DNA of 64,000 bases, taken from positions 62,001-126,000 of the forward strand of contig NZ_JABUHN010000005.1 of assembly GCF_013328815.1 (NCBI RefSeq). Reading direction: 5' to 3'. This document shows, one piece after another, positions 50,329-59,146 of this stretch; position 1 is the first letter of the stretch; each line of letters opens with the position of its first letter. The position numbers and the translations under genes are program-made. The notes below the pieces were generated by a model. The model had not been told where the DNA came from. It worked only from the letters and a program-made list of their open reading frames with translations, and searched no databases. This stretch comes from Tabrizicola fusiformis. Lineage in GTDB: Bacteria > Pseudomonadota > Alphaproteobacteria > Rhodobacterales > Rhodobacteraceae.

Positions 50329-52824
50329 ATGAAAACCCACGTCAAAGCTCTGGTCGTCGGCGGCGGTGCCGTTGGCAACGGCATTGCCTATCATCTGGCC
50401 AAGGCGGGTTGGGAGACCATGCTGGTCGAGCGGGATGAGCTGACTTCCGGCTCGACCTGGCACGCGGCGGGTCTGCTGCCCCTGTTCAACATGAGCTTTG
50501 CAACCACCCATATCCACAAATACTCGGTCGATTTCTACAAATCGCTGGAGGCTGAAACCGGCCTGAACGCCGGTTTTGCGGTGGTCGGCAACCTGCGGAT
50601 GGCGCAGCGGCAAGAGCGCATGGATGAATACATGCTCTATTCCTCGGTGGCCGAAACCGCCGGGGTTTACCATGAGTTTCTGACGCCGAAAGAGATGAAG
50701 GACCGTTGGCCGCTTCTGCGCACCGATGATCTGGTCGGCGCGCTTTATCACCCGCAGGATGGTTACATCAATCCGGCCGACGTGACCCAAGCCATGGCCA
50801 AGGGCGCCCGGCAGCGTGGCGTGACGATCGAGCGCAAGGTGCAGGTTGACGGCTATAAGTGGACCGGCAGCGAGTGGATCGTGTCCTGCACCCGGATGGT
50901 CGAGCAGGGCGGCAATCTGGTGCCTTCGGACGAAAAGTTCGAGATTCGTGCCGAGCATGTGGTGACGGCCACCGGCAACCACGCGCAGCGCACCGCGCGT
51001 CTGCTGGGGGTGAAGATTCCGGCCATTCCGGTGGAACATCAGTTCATCGTGACCGAGCCCGATCCGATGCTGGTGGAATACCGCAAGAACAACCCGGAAC
51101 ATCCGGTGCTGCGTGATGCCGACGCGAAATGGTATGTCCGCGAAGAGCGCGGCGGCTGGATCCTTGGGCCGTATGAAAAGGGCGCCCCGGCGCGGTTCGA
51201 ATATTCGGTGCCCGACAGCTTCCGCGCCGACCTGTTCCCGCTGGATCTGGAGCGGATCGAGGCGGAATACATGTCGATGATCCACCGCCTGCCCTCTTCG
51301 GAAGTAGTTGGTCTGAAAGACGATTTCAACGGCCCGATCTGCTATACCCCCGATGGCAACCCGCTGGTCGGCCCGGTGCCGGGCCTGCGCAACATGTGGA
51401 TCGCGGAAGGCTTCTCGTTCGGGATCACCGCGGCGGGCGGCACGGGCTATTATCTGGCGCAGATGATGGTGAACGGCGAAGCCGAGATCGACATGGCCAG
51501 CCTTGACCCGCGCCGTTACGGCAACTGGATGACCACCGAATATGCCGCGCGCAAGAACGAGGAGTGCTATGACCACGTCTTCATCCTGCACCACCCGGAT
51601 GAAGAGCGTGAAGCCGCCCGCCCGCTGCGCACCGCCCCGGTCTATGACCGCCAGAAGGCGCTGGGCGCGCAGTTTGGCCAAGTGAACGGCTGGGAACGTC
51701 CGATCTACTACGGCCCGCTGAACGCACCGGAAGATTTCGACCATCACACCCGCAGTTTCCGCCGCGGCGGCTGGTGGCAATATGCGGTGGAAGAGGCCAA
51801 GGCGATCCGCGAGACGGCTGGCCTGATCGACGCCACCGCCTTCACCAAACACGTTGTCAAAGGCCCCGGTGCGACCGCGTTCCTCGACTGGTTCACCTGC
51901 AACGCGCTGCCGAAAGTGGGCCGGATCAACCTGACCTATGCGCTGACCCCCGCTGGCACCACGCGCACCGAATATACCATCGTCCGCAATGGCGAGAATG
52001 ATTACTACCTTGTCTCGGCAGGCGCCTGGACGGCTTACGATGCCGATTATCTGCGCAAATGCGCGGAAGATAAGGCGCCGGAGTTCGGCTATATCGAAAT
52101 CCATGATGTGACCACGCAGTGGGGTGTGTTTGCCCTTGCCGGGCCGAATGCCCGCAAGATTCTGGCCGAGGTGATCAAGGACGAATTCCCGGAAACGGCG
52201 CTGTCGAACAAGCGCTTCCCCTGGCTGTCGGCGCGGCGGATTGAACTGGGTATGTGCCCGGTCAATGCGATCCGTGTGGCCTATACCGGCGAATTGGGCT
52301 GGGAATTGCACCATCCGATCGAGATGCAGCGCTATCTTTGGGACTTGCTGTTGAAGGCGGGCGAAAAGCACGGGCTGAAGCTGGTCGGCGCGCGGGCGCA
52401 GAACTGGCTGCGGCAAGAGAAGTCATATCGGGCGTTCGGCAACGAACTCGGCCGCGATGCGACGCCGTTGGAGGCTGCGCTGGATCGCTTCGTTGATCTG
52501 AAGAAGGATTTTCAGGGCAAAGAGGCGATGCTGGCCACCGGAATACGCTCGAAATGCTGCACGCTGCTGATCGACGGGCCGGCAGACACCGATCCGTGGG
52601 GCAAGGAAGCGCTGCTGCTGGATGGCGTCAAGATCGGACGCCTGACCTCGGGCGGTTATTCGGTGGCCTTCGGCAAGCAGATCGGCATGGGCTATGTGCG
52701 GCCCGATCTGGCGGAAGTTGGCACCAAGCTGAAGGTGCGCATGAACCGCGAGCTTTGGGACGCCGTGGTGGTGGAAGACAGCCCGTTCGACCCGTCCAAC
52801 GCGCGCATCCGCGTGGATGGTTGA
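50329..52824 (+). CDS. Dimethylglycine/sarcosine dehydrogenase-like FAD-GcvT protein
   Basis: An 831-residue flavoprotein. The N-terminal half is a DAO-type oxidase: the FAD motif VVGGGAVGNGIAYHLAKAGWETMLVERD, then SGSTWHAAGLLPL with the His that often holds FAD covalently. The C-terminal half (from about 450) is GcvT-like with a folate-binding layout (GARAQNWLRQEKSYRAFGNELGRDATPLEAALDRFVDLKKDFQGKEA). The enzyme oxidatively demethylates dimethylglycine or sarcosine, passing methylene to tetrahydrofolate. No other glycine-betaine genes are adjacent. ATG 50329 is the start, from which the Rossmann strand follows directly. Confidence 0.88.
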   Translation: MKTHVKALVVGGGAVGNGIAYHLAKAGWETMLVERDELTSGSTWHAAGLLPLFNMSFATTHIHKYSVDFYKSLEAETGLNAGFAVVGNLRMAQRQERMDEYMLYSSVAETAGVYHEFLTPKEMKDRWPLLRTDDLVGALYHPQDGYINPADVTQAMAKGARQRGVTIERKVQVDGYKWTGSEWIVSCTRMVEQGGNLVPSDEKFEIRAEHVVTATGNHAQRTARLLGVKIPAIPVEHQFIVTEPDPMLVEYRKNNPEHPVLRDADAKWYVREERGGWILGPYEKGAPARFEYSVPDSFRADLFPLDLERIEAEYMSMIHRLPSSEVVGLKDDFNGPICYTPDGNPLVGPVPGLRNMWIAEGFSFGITAAGGTGYYLAQMMVNGEAEIDMASLDPRRYGNWMTTEYAARKNEECYDHVFILHHPDEEREAARPLRTAPVYDRQKALGAQFGQVNGWERPIYYGPLNAPEDFDHHTRSFRRGGWWQYAVEEAKAIRETAGLIDATAFTKHVVKGPGATAFLDWFTCNALPKVGRINLTYALTPAGTTRTEYTIVRNGENDYYLVSAGAWTAYDADYLRKCAEDKAPEFGYIEIHDVTTQWGVFALAGPNARKILAEVIKDEFPETALSNKRFPWLSARRIELGMCPVNAIRVAYTGELGWELHHPIEMQRYLWDLLLKAGEKHGLKLVGARAQNWLRQEKSYRAFGNELGRDATPLEAALDRFVDLKKDFQGKEAMLATGIRSKCCTLLIDGPADTDPWGKEALLLDGVKIGRLTSGGYSVAFGKQIGMGYVRPDLAEVGTKLKVRMNRELWDAVVVEDSPFDPSNARIRVDG

Positions 52825-52830
52825 GCGGTA

Positions 52831-52849
52831 GATCTTTCGCCGAAAAATC
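52831..52849. repeat. Degenerate AT-rich palindrome, possible family D remnant
   Basis: GATCTTTCG (52831-52839) and CGAAAAATC (52841-52849) are inverted with one mismatch. The TTTCG/CGAAA halves recall family D. It directly precedes the terminator. Confidence 0.35.
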
Positions 52850-52852
52850 CAG

Positions 52853-52878
52853 GGCGGCCCCGCAGGGGGCCGCCTTTT
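52853..52878. terminator. Intrinsic terminator after dimethylglycine-dehydrogenase-like gene
   Basis: GGCGGCCCC (52853-52861), loop GCAG, GGGGCCGCC (52866-52874), followed by TTTT. It serves the rightward gene; the reverse strand lacks a good T-run. Confidence 0.85.
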
Positions 52879-53663
52879 CAATTCTGCGCCGCCAGCCAGG
52901 CGGCAAAGGCGCGGCGGTCGCCGGCAAAGGCGTTCAGATCGACCTTGCCCTTGATCCCCGGCACCAGCCCGGTGCCGGAATATTGCCAGATCAGCCAATG
53001 CTGCCCCGGATAGCGGTCTGACGGGTGGGCGGCGGTGGAGCGCAGCCAGAAATCGACGCCCTCCATCTCCCACAGCCGGTTTTCCTCATAGAAATCGACC
53101 GTGGTGTAGAGGATCGGGCGCTGGCCATAATGCGCCTCTACCGCGTTCAGAAAAATCCGCGCCTCGGCATGAACCTCGGCCACGGGGCGTTTGCCGGAAC
53201 AGGTGGGGGAATGCGGGTTCCATTCCATATCCAGCACCGGGGGCAGGGCGCCCGAGCGGCGCGGCACATGGGCGATGAACCAGCGCGCCTGCTCGATCGC
53301 GGGGCGGCAATGGTAGAAGAAATGATAGGCGCCGCGCGGGACGCCCGCCGCCGCCGCTTCGGCCCAGTTGCGGGCAAAGGCAGGGTCCACCCGGTCGCCG
53401 CCCTCGGTCGCCTTGAGGAAGGCGAAGTTTACGCCATGGGCGCGGGCGGTGGGCCAGTCGATCTCGCCCTGCCAGACCGAGGTGTCGATGCCGTGAACGC
53501 TGTGGCTGCGCGGGCTTTCGGCGCCCCAATCCACCGGGTGGGCATCGCCGAAATCCGGCGCGGTGACGTGAAAGGCGGGTGCGGCGCCTTTTGGCGCAGG
53601 CGGCCTAGGGGCACATGCGGCAAGGGTAAGCGCCAGAGACAGAAGGAGAATCGTACGGATCAT
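52878..53663 (-). CDS. GH25 family muramidase lipoprotein
   Basis: A 261-residue lipoprotein (LTLAAC, acyl Cys about 17). The GH25 fold has HGIDTSVWQGEIDWPTARAHGVNFAFLKATEGGDRVDPAF (about 57-96), catalytic DMEW (about 144-147), YTTVDFYEE and LIWQYSGTGLVPGIKGKVDLNAF near the end. Such lysozymes cleave the glycan beta-1,4 bond. The SIGNAL sequence suggests it acts in the periplasm or outer leaflet. It runs toward the terminator of the neighbour gene. Confidence 0.9.
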   Translation of the reverse strand: MIRTILLLSLALTLAACAPRPPAPKGAAPAFHVTAPDFGDAHPVDWGAESPRSHSVHGIDTSVWQGEIDWPTARAHGVNFAFLKATEGGDRVDPAFARNWAEAAAAGVPRGAYHFFYHCRPAIEQARWFIAHVPRRSGALPPVLDMEWNPHSPTCSGKRPVAEVHAEARIFLNAVEAHYGQRPILYTTVDFYEENRLWEMEGVDFWLRSTAAHPSDRYPGQHWLIWQYSGTGLVPGIKGKVDLNAFAGDRRAFAAWLAAQN

Positions 53664-53759
53664 GCCCCATGGTGGCAGGCGACGCCGGGCCTGTCAGCCC
53701 TGCGCCGCCGTGCCGGGGGGCTTTCCGCCGAAGGGGGCGGTTCGGCGGTGCCGCTGCCC

Positions 53760-54242
53760 TCAGCGGCCAAAGTCCGCGGCGGTCACCTGACCGTCACCGT
53801 CGCGGTCCATGATCGCCAGCCAGTCCGCCGTGCGGCTGGTGAACTCCTCGCGGCTGACCATGCCGTCGCCATCGGCATCGTTGAAGCCGCGCATCATGCC
53901 TCCTTCTTCGGGCATTCCCTTGCCGTGACCCATGCCCATACCGTGGCCCTTGCCCCCGCCCTGACCCATGCCGGCACCCATCTCTTCGCGCATCATCTCC
54001 TGATCGGCGCTGCGCATCTCGTCAAAGGCGCTGTATTCCTCGGCAGACAGTTTGCCATCCTCGTCGGCATCAAAGGCGGTGAACAGGTCGTTGCGTTTGG
54101 TCATCGCCTCGTCCAGTGTCACGATCCCGTCGCCATCCTGATCCCAGTTTTGCAGGAAATGCGCACCGGGCGTCATGGTTTGGGCCGACGCGGCAGTTCC
54201 CAGCAGCAGGGTCAGCGCGAGAAGCGGAACAGTGGTTTTCAT
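53760..54242 (-). CDS. Secreted EF-hand protein with Gly/Met/His-rich insert
   Basis: A 160-residue protein with a signal peptide (about 1-20, ending TAASAQ). Four EF-hand loops are readable: DQDGDGIVTLDE, DADEDGKLSAEE, DADGDGMVSREE and DRDGDGQVTAAD. Between the second and third pairs is a Gly/Met/His-rich run (GMGQGGGKGHGMGMGHGKGM), about 30 residues, which could bind copper or act as linker. The signal-bearing ATG 54242 was taken. It probably binds calcium in the periplasm. The partner is unknown. Confidence 0.85.
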   Translation of the reverse strand: MKTTVPLLALTLLLGTAASAQTMTPGAHFLQNWDQDGDGIVTLDEAMTKRNDLFTAFDADEDGKLSAEEYSAFDEMRSADQEMMREEMGAGMGQGGGKGHGMGMGHGKGMPEEGGMMRGFNDADGDGMVSREEFTSRTADWLAIMDRDGDGQVTAADFGR

Positions 54243-54305
54243 GGTTTCCTCACATTCTTTAATTTGCATGTGAGTTAAACGCAGCCCCCGACCGCTTCCG
54301 TCGCG

Positions 54306-54653
54306 TCATCCTGCCGCAGCCGTGAATTCGTCCCAGGCGGCCAGCGCATGGGCGGCATACATCAGCGCGGGCCCGCCCCCCATCTGCACGCACATCGCCA
54401 GAACCGAGCCCAGTTCGGCGCGGCTGGCGCCGGCCTTCATGAGCGCCTCGACATGCAGGTTCACGCAGGGCTCGCAGCGCTGGGTCACGGCGATGGCAAG
54501 GGCGACATATTCGCGCTGCTTCTTGTCCAGCGGACCATCGGCCATGGCCCCCGCAGACAATGCGCCAAAACCCTTGGCGGTTTCGGGGTTCAGCTTGTGC
54601 AGGCTGCGCAGTTCATTGCGGATTTCCCGGGTCTTTTCCTGATAGCTGGTCAT
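54306..54653 (-). CDS. AhpD-like carboxymuconolactone decarboxylase family protein
   Basis: A 115-residue helical protein. The redox motif is RCEPCVNLHVEALMKAGAS (CxxC-xxxH, about 59-77), like AhpD, followed by the AEL and MGGGPALMYAAHA helix. It may act as a thiol-dependent peroxidase partner or hydroperoxide reductase; the decarboxylase branch lacks CxxC. It stands alone between the EF-hand and DUF938 genes. The start has AGGAG-like AAGGAG upstream. Confidence 0.88.
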   Translation of the reverse strand: MTSYQEKTREIRNELRSLHKLNPETAKGFGALSAGAMADGPLDKKQREYVALAIAVTQRCEPCVNLHVEALMKAGASRAELGSVLAMCVQMGGGPALMYAAHALAAWDEFTAAAG

Positions 54654-54737
54654 GGCACACTCCTTCTGCGCCGCCGGAATGGCAGGCGCGGGGCGCAGGG
54701 GCGTTGACGCAGATCAAATATATTCAGTTATTTGAAT

Positions 54738-55373
54738 TTATTTGCGGCAGACCAACATCAGATTGTTGGCCGGCATCTCGCGCGGCTGCATCGACAGACC
54801 TGCCGCCTGCAATTGCGCGGTCACCCAGCCCAGATCCTTGTAGCCGATGGTGCTGTCCTGCGCGCGCAGGCTGGCATCGAAAGCGGCATCGCCCGGGCTG
54901 GTGGCCTGCCCATCGCGCAGGAAAGGGCCGTAGAGAAAGGCAACGCCTTGCGGGGCAAGGGCGCGGGAAATCTCGTGCAGCACAACGGCCGCAGCGGCCT
55001 GCGGGATCAGGTGCAGCAGATTGACCAGTAGCACCGCCGCACAGCCGGGCCAGTCCGCCGCCCAACCCGGCGATGTGGCGTCAAGCGGCCTTGGCGCAGC
55101 GATCCGGCCGGTCGAGGTTGCGGCCCAGGCCCGGATCGAGGCGAAGGTGCCGGGGTCGGCATCGGTCGGCTGCCAGTCCAATCCGGGCAGCGCCGCCGCA
55201 AACAGCGCGGCATGCAGCCCCGAACCCGAAGCGATTTCCAGCATAACACCGCGGGCGGGCGCTTCTTCCTGCAAGACTTGCAAGATCGGCGCGGCATTGC
55301 GGGCCGCCGAGGGCACCATGCGCCGCCCGTCTGACAGCACCTCGGCGCCGGTATCGGGCAGCCGCAAGCTCAT
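54738..55373 (-). CDS. DUF938 SAM-dependent methyltransferase-like protein
   Basis: A 211-residue class I methyltransferase-fold protein of the DUF938 family: SAARNAAPILQVLQEEAP, then motif I LEIASGSGLHAALFAAALP (about 45-63), DWQPTDADP (about 66-74) and VNLLHLIPQAA. It ends KDLGWVTAQLQAAGL...NNLMLVCRK. Substrate unknown. The start overlaps the stop of the oxidoreductase gene (ATGA), so the two are translated together. Confidence 0.87.
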   Translation of the reverse strand: MSLRLPDTGAEVLSDGRRMVPSAARNAAPILQVLQEEAPARGVMLEIASGSGLHAALFAAALPGLDWQPTDADPGTFASIRAWAATSTGRIAAPRPLDATSPGWAADWPGCAAVLLVNLLHLIPQAAAAVVLHEISRALAPQGVAFLYGPFLRDGQATSPGDAAFDASLRAQDSTIGYKDLGWVTAQLQAAGLSMQPREMPANNLMLVCRK

Positions 55374-56443
55374 CCAAAACGCGCGGGCGAGAGGGCGGCG
55401 ATCAGATCAGCCGAGAGCGCCGGGGCCCGCCCGCCGATCAGGTCCGCGGCCAACTGGCTGGCCGCGGGCGAGGATTGGAAGCCGTAGCCACCTTGCCCTG
55501 CCAGCCAGAAGAACGACGGCACCTGCGGGTCCGGCCCGATCACCAGCACGCGGTCGGGCGAGAAGGTGCGCAGGCCGGCCCAGTTCGACAAAAGCTTGGT
55601 CACCGGCTCGGTCACCATTTCCTCATACCGCGCCAGACCTTCGGCCAGCACCATGTCATCGGCCCATGCATCTTGCGGCGGCATCGGATGTTCTTCGGCG
55701 GGCGAGACGATCAGCGCCCCGGCATCCGGCTTGGCATACCAGGTTTCGCCCACGCCAAAGAGCATGGGCCAGCCCGAAACGTCATGCCCGCCCGGTGCGG
55801 GTATCCGCGCCATGGAACGGCGGTTGGGCGTGAACCCCTTGGGCGCCACCCCGGCCAGCGCCGCAATCTCATCCACCCAAGCCCCGGCAGCATTGACGAT
55901 CTGGCGGGCGGCAAACTCCCCCGCCGCCGAAGTCACCCGCCAACCGGCCCCATCACGGGCAATCGCGCTGACACGGGCGCTGGTCAGGATCTGCGCGCCA
56001 TTGGCCTTGGCTTCACGCGCAAATCCCTGGATAAGCAGATCGGTGTCGATGTCCCATGCGTGCATCGCCATGGCGGCATGGGCGACCTGATCGTTCAGGA
56101 TCGGCACGATGGACCGCGCCTCATCCACCGAAATCACATCCAGCGCCATCAGGCGGCTTTCGGCGGCATGGGCCTCGGCCTCATCCGCCTTGCCAAGGAT
56201 CATCATGCCCCGCGGCGCAAGCAGGTCGGGGATTGCGCGAAAGTAGTCACCCGAGGCCAGCGACAGTTCCACCACGGGTTTCAGCCCGTAATGCGGTTCA
56301 TAAAGCGCGGCAGAGCGGCCCGAGGCGTGATAGGCCAGATGCGGCTCGGCTTCGAGCAGCACCACGCTGCCCAGATGCGACAGCCGTGCCGCCGCCGAAA
56401 CCCCGGCGATCCCGCCGCCGATGATCAGAAAATCCGCCGTCAT
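55370..56443 (-). CDS. DadA-like FAD-dependent amine oxidoreductase
   Basis: A 357-residue DAO-superfamily protein: FLIIGGGIAGVSAAARLSHLGSVVLLEAE binds FAD (about 4-32), HASGRSAALYEPHYG follows, and the C-terminal WLAGQGGYGFQSSPAASQLAADLIGG (about 318-343) is the second FAD-contact region. It resembles glycine oxidase and D-amino-acid dehydrogenase. The likely reaction is oxidative deamination or demethylation of a small amine, with unknown specificity. It forms an operon with the DUF938 gene. Confidence 0.87.
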   Translation of the reverse strand: MTADFLIIGGGIAGVSAAARLSHLGSVVLLEAEPHLAYHASGRSAALYEPHYGLKPVVELSLASGDYFRAIPDLLAPRGMMILGKADEAEAHAAESRLMALDVISVDEARSIVPILNDQVAHAAMAMHAWDIDTDLLIQGFAREAKANGAQILTSARVSAIARDGAGWRVTSAAGEFAARQIVNAAGAWVDEIAALAGVAPKGFTPNRRSMARIPAPGGHDVSGWPMLFGVGETWYAKPDAGALIVSPAEEHPMPPQDAWADDMVLAEGLARYEEMVTEPVTKLLSNWAGLRTFSPDRVLVIGPDPQVPSFFWLAGQGGYGFQSSPAASQLAADLIGGRAPALSADLIAALSPARFG

Positions 56444-56570
56444 ATGCCGTCCAACCCCGTGCCATTCCGGGCGTCAAGCTGCCACGGCGCGCGGCGAATG
56501 GAAACCCCGGCAGCGACGCGGGCGGTCGCCTTCGGCCCCCCACAACGGGAAACCGAAGGCGCCGGATGGG

Positions 56571-57857
56571 TCAGCCCTGTTTGGTTGCCTTCAGTTTGTC
56601 GATGCCAAGGGTCTTGAGCGCCAGCGTTTCATAGAAGGGTTCCGAAGTGCCCTTGCGCAGCTTGCGGATGAAGTATTTCTCGAAGCCGATCTTGGCCAGA
56701 TGCACCCATTTGCCCGAGGACGACCAGTTGACGTTGCGCGGTGGAATCTGCGGCTGGGCGACAAAGGCCACACCCCCGTCGCCGAAATCGGCAAGGCAGA
56801 CCGCGTTCCAGCTTCCGACCTGATCGGGCGCCTTGCCGCGCACGATGTTGCCGATGTTATGGGCGGTGGCCGTCACCATGCTTTCGATCATGAAGCCGGT
56901 TTTCGGCACGCCGCAGGGCACCGGGGTCGGCCCCATCGGCGGGATGGCGACGCAAACGCCGACGGCGAAGATGTTGGGATACTTCGGGTTCTGCTGGTGG
57001 TTGTCCACGATGGTAAAGCCGCGCGGGTTCGACAGCCCCTCGATGCCCGACACCGCTTTGATGCCACGGAAGGCGGGCAGCATCATGGAAAAGGCGAAGG
57101 GCAGCTCGCGCGTGGCCTTGAGGCTGCCATCCTCGGCCATTTCTTCGACCGTCATCTTGCCGTCTTCGACCTTCTTCACCCGGGCCGAGGTGATCCATTT
57201 GATATGCTTGGCGCGCATTTCGCTTTCCAGAAGGCCCTTGGTGTCGCCCACACCGTCAAGGCCGAGATGGCCGATATAGGGTTCGGGGGTGACGAAGATC
57301 ATCGGCACCTTGTCGCGGATCTTTGCCCGGCGCAGCGCGGTTTCAAGAATGAAGAGGAATTCATAGGCCGGGCCAAAGCAGCTTGCGCCCTGTGCCGCGC
57401 CGATGATCACCGGGCCGGGGTTCTTCAGTAACTGCTCGAACACCTCGCGGGCTTTCAGCGCGTGGTCGATATGGCAGACCGACTGGGTAAAACCGCCATG
57501 CGGGCCGAACCCCTCGATCTCGTCAAAGGCCAGTTCCGGCCCGGTGGCGATGACCAGATGGTCATAGGTCAGCGTGCTGCCATCGACCAGCGTGATGCGG
57601 TTCTCCTCCGGGTGCAGTTTTTCGGCCGCCACCGCTTTGAAAGCGATGCCCTTCTTCGCCATAACCGGAGCCAGATCGACGGTGATATCCTCGCGCTCGC
57701 GCCAGCCGACGGCGATCCACGGGTTCGAGGGGACAAAGTGATAGGTCGGTTCTTTCGTGACCACGGTTATCGTGTCTTCCGCCCGCAACTGATCCCGCAA
57801 TTCATAGGCCATGATCGACCCACCCAGACCTGCCCCCATCACGACCACATGTGCCAT
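56571..57857 (-). CDS. sqr: Sulfide:quinone oxidoreductase
   Basis: A 428-residue flavoprotein that oxidises sulfide and passes electrons to quinone. The FAD motif is VVVMGAGLGGSIMAYEL (3-20). All three cysteines essential in the Rhodobacter capsulatus enzyme are in place at nearly the same positions: Cys128 (SVCHID), Cys160 (GASCFG) and Cys354 (NAVCLAD); Cys302 and Cys315 (VPCGVPKTG) are extra. GGGAGGA lies before the ATG. The C-terminal hydrophobic/aromatic helix (LAKIGFEKYFIRKLRKG) likely docks on the membrane. Its promoter contains an SqrR/BigR-type box, so sulfide induction is expected. Confidence 0.92.
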   Translation of the reverse strand: MAHVVVMGAGLGGSIMAYELRDQLRAEDTITVVTKEPTYHFVPSNPWIAVGWREREDITVDLAPVMAKKGIAFKAVAAEKLHPEENRITLVDGSTLTYDHLVIATGPELAFDEIEGFGPHGGFTQSVCHIDHALKAREVFEQLLKNPGPVIIGAAQGASCFGPAYEFLFILETALRRAKIRDKVPMIFVTPEPYIGHLGLDGVGDTKGLLESEMRAKHIKWITSARVKKVEDGKMTVEEMAEDGSLKATRELPFAFSMMLPAFRGIKAVSGIEGLSNPRGFTIVDNHQQNPKYPNIFAVGVCVAIPPMGPTPVPCGVPKTGFMIESMVTATAHNIGNIVRGKAPDQVGSWNAVCLADFGDGGVAFVAQPQIPPRNVNWSSSGKWVHLAKIGFEKYFIRKLRKGTSEPFYETLALKTLGIDKLKATKQG

Positions 57858-57886
57858 CACTGTTCCTCCCTCGGATGCCGATGGGG

Positions 57887-57914
57887 AATATACATTCGTA
57901 TATGTGAATTTGAA
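57887..57914 (-). promoter_or_regulatory. sqr promoter
   Basis: On the minus strand, TTCAAA (57914-57909) and TATATT (57892-57887) are 16 bases apart. The SqrR-type dyad lies between them, where bound repressor would block polymerase. Confidence 0.55.
57894..57909. promoter_or_regulatory. SqrR/BigR-type operator
   Basis: ATTC (57894-57897), eight bases, GAAT (57906-57909) matches the ATTC-N8-GAAT consensus that I recall for Rhodobacter SqrR, a persulfide-responsive ArsR-family repressor. It lies 37 bases upstream of sqr inside the promoter. The repressor gene is not in this window. Confidence 0.65.
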
Positions 57915-57955
57915 ATCACCCATTGCCCCTGCGACATGCTGCCGCAGGGGCAATG

Positions 57956-57981
57956 AAAAAGGCCCGCCGAAGCGGGCCTTT
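57956..57981 (-). terminator. Intrinsic terminator of the BMP transporter operon
   Basis: AAAGGCCCGC (57958-57967), loop CGAA, GCGGGCCTTT (57972-57981). On the minus strand the stem is followed by TTTTT and then ATTG. It lies 23 bases after the binding-protein stop. Confidence 0.85.
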
Positions 57982-58003
57982 GACCGGATGCCTTGTGGTC
58001 AGG

Positions 58004-59092
58004 TCACTTCGGAATCTCGGCGGTGATGCCTTCGACGTAGAAGCCCATGCCCAACAGATCGCCGTCCGGCGCGGTGGCGCCTTCGGCCAGCCAGGGCGAA
58101 CCGTCCTGCTTGTTGATCGGGCCGGTGAACGGATGCAGCGTGCCGGCGGCGATGTCGTCGCGCACCTTTTCGGCCGCGGCCTTCACTTCGGCCGGAACCG
58201 CTTCGGTGATGTCGCCGATCAGCACTTCGCCATCGGCGATACCGGCCCAAGTGTCCGACTGCGCATAGGTGCCGTCCAGCAATTCGCCGACACGCTTGAC
58301 ATAGTAGGGCGCCCAGTTGTCGATGATCGACGAAACGCGCGGGCTGGGCTTGTAGGCTTCCATGTCAGATGCCTGACCAAAGCCGATCACGCCGGGGGTC
58401 TTGGCCGCCTCGGCCAGGGGCGCGGTCGAATCGGTATGCGCCGCGATCACGTCAACACCCTGGTCAATCAGGGCCTTGGCCGAGTCGGCCTCTTTCGCCG
58501 GATCGAACCAGGTAAAGGCCCAGACCACCGACAACTCGACATTCGGGTTCACCTTCTTGGCGGCAAGGTAATAGGCGTTGATGCCGTTCATCACCTCGGG
58601 GATCGGGAACGAGCCGATGTAACCGATCTTGTTCGATTTGGTCATCATCCCCGCGATGGTGCCCTGCACCGCACGGCCTTCATAGAAGCGCGCGTTATAG
58701 GTGCTGACATTGGCCGAGTCGCGCTTGAAGCCGGTGGCATGCTCGAACTTCACATCCGGGAATTTGGCGGCGACCGCATTGGTCTGGTCCATATACCCGA
58801 ACGAGGTGGTGAAGATGATGTTGCAGCCGCCCAGTGCCATCTGGGTCAGCACCCGCTCGGCGTCGGCGCCTTCGGGCACGCTTTCCTGCCATTGCAGTTC
58901 GACCTTGTCGCCATAGGCTTCCTGCACGGCCAGCGCACCCTGATGGTGCTGATAGGTCCAGCCGCCATCGCCGATCGGGCCGACATAGACGAAGCAGGCC
59001 TTGACCTTGTCCATGCCCGCCGCCAGTGCGCCGCCCGTCGTCATCAGGCCCAGTCCCAGAGCCGCAGTGGCCAGAAGGGTTCTTCTCAGCAT
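58004..59092 (-). CDS. BMP-family (purine nucleoside) substrate-binding protein
   Basis: A 362-residue periplasmic protein with a signal peptide (about 1-24, ending ALAAG). The mature part, KVKACFVYVGPIGDGGWTYQHHQGALAVQEAYGDKVE, is the BMP/PnrA/TmpC family start; VIGFGQASDMEAYKPSPRVSSIIDNWAPYYVKRV (about 240-275) is also typical. These bind purine nucleosides or bases. It is the last gene of the xdh-transporter operon, so the cargo is probably a purine. A strong terminator follows. SD-like GGGAGA precedes the ATG. Confidence 0.92.
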   Translation of the reverse strand: MLRRTLLATAALGLGLMTTGGALAAGMDKVKACFVYVGPIGDGGWTYQHHQGALAVQEAYGDKVELQWQESVPEGADAERVLTQMALGGCNIIFTTSFGYMDQTNAVAAKFPDVKFEHATGFKRDSANVSTYNARFYEGRAVQGTIAGMMTKSNKIGYIGSFPIPEVMNGINAYYLAAKKVNPNVELSVVWAFTWFDPAKEADSAKALIDQGVDVIAAHTDSTAPLAEAAKTPGVIGFGQASDMEAYKPSPRVSSIIDNWAPYYVKRVGELLDGTYAQSDTWAGIADGEVLIGDITEAVPAEVKAAAEKVRDDIAAGTLHPFTGPINKQDGSPWLAEGATAPDGDLLGMGFYVEGITAEIPK

Positions 59093-59146
59093 CGGTAGTC
59101 TCCCGTTGGTGGGGCATGATCTGCCCCGGTTGGTGTTGGCCGCGCC

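Noticed and set aside
50038-52416. A 792-codon open frame opposite the dimethylglycine-dehydrogenase-like gene
   Set aside because: Antisense shadow of a convincing enzyme gene, with unstructured Arg/His-rich translation.
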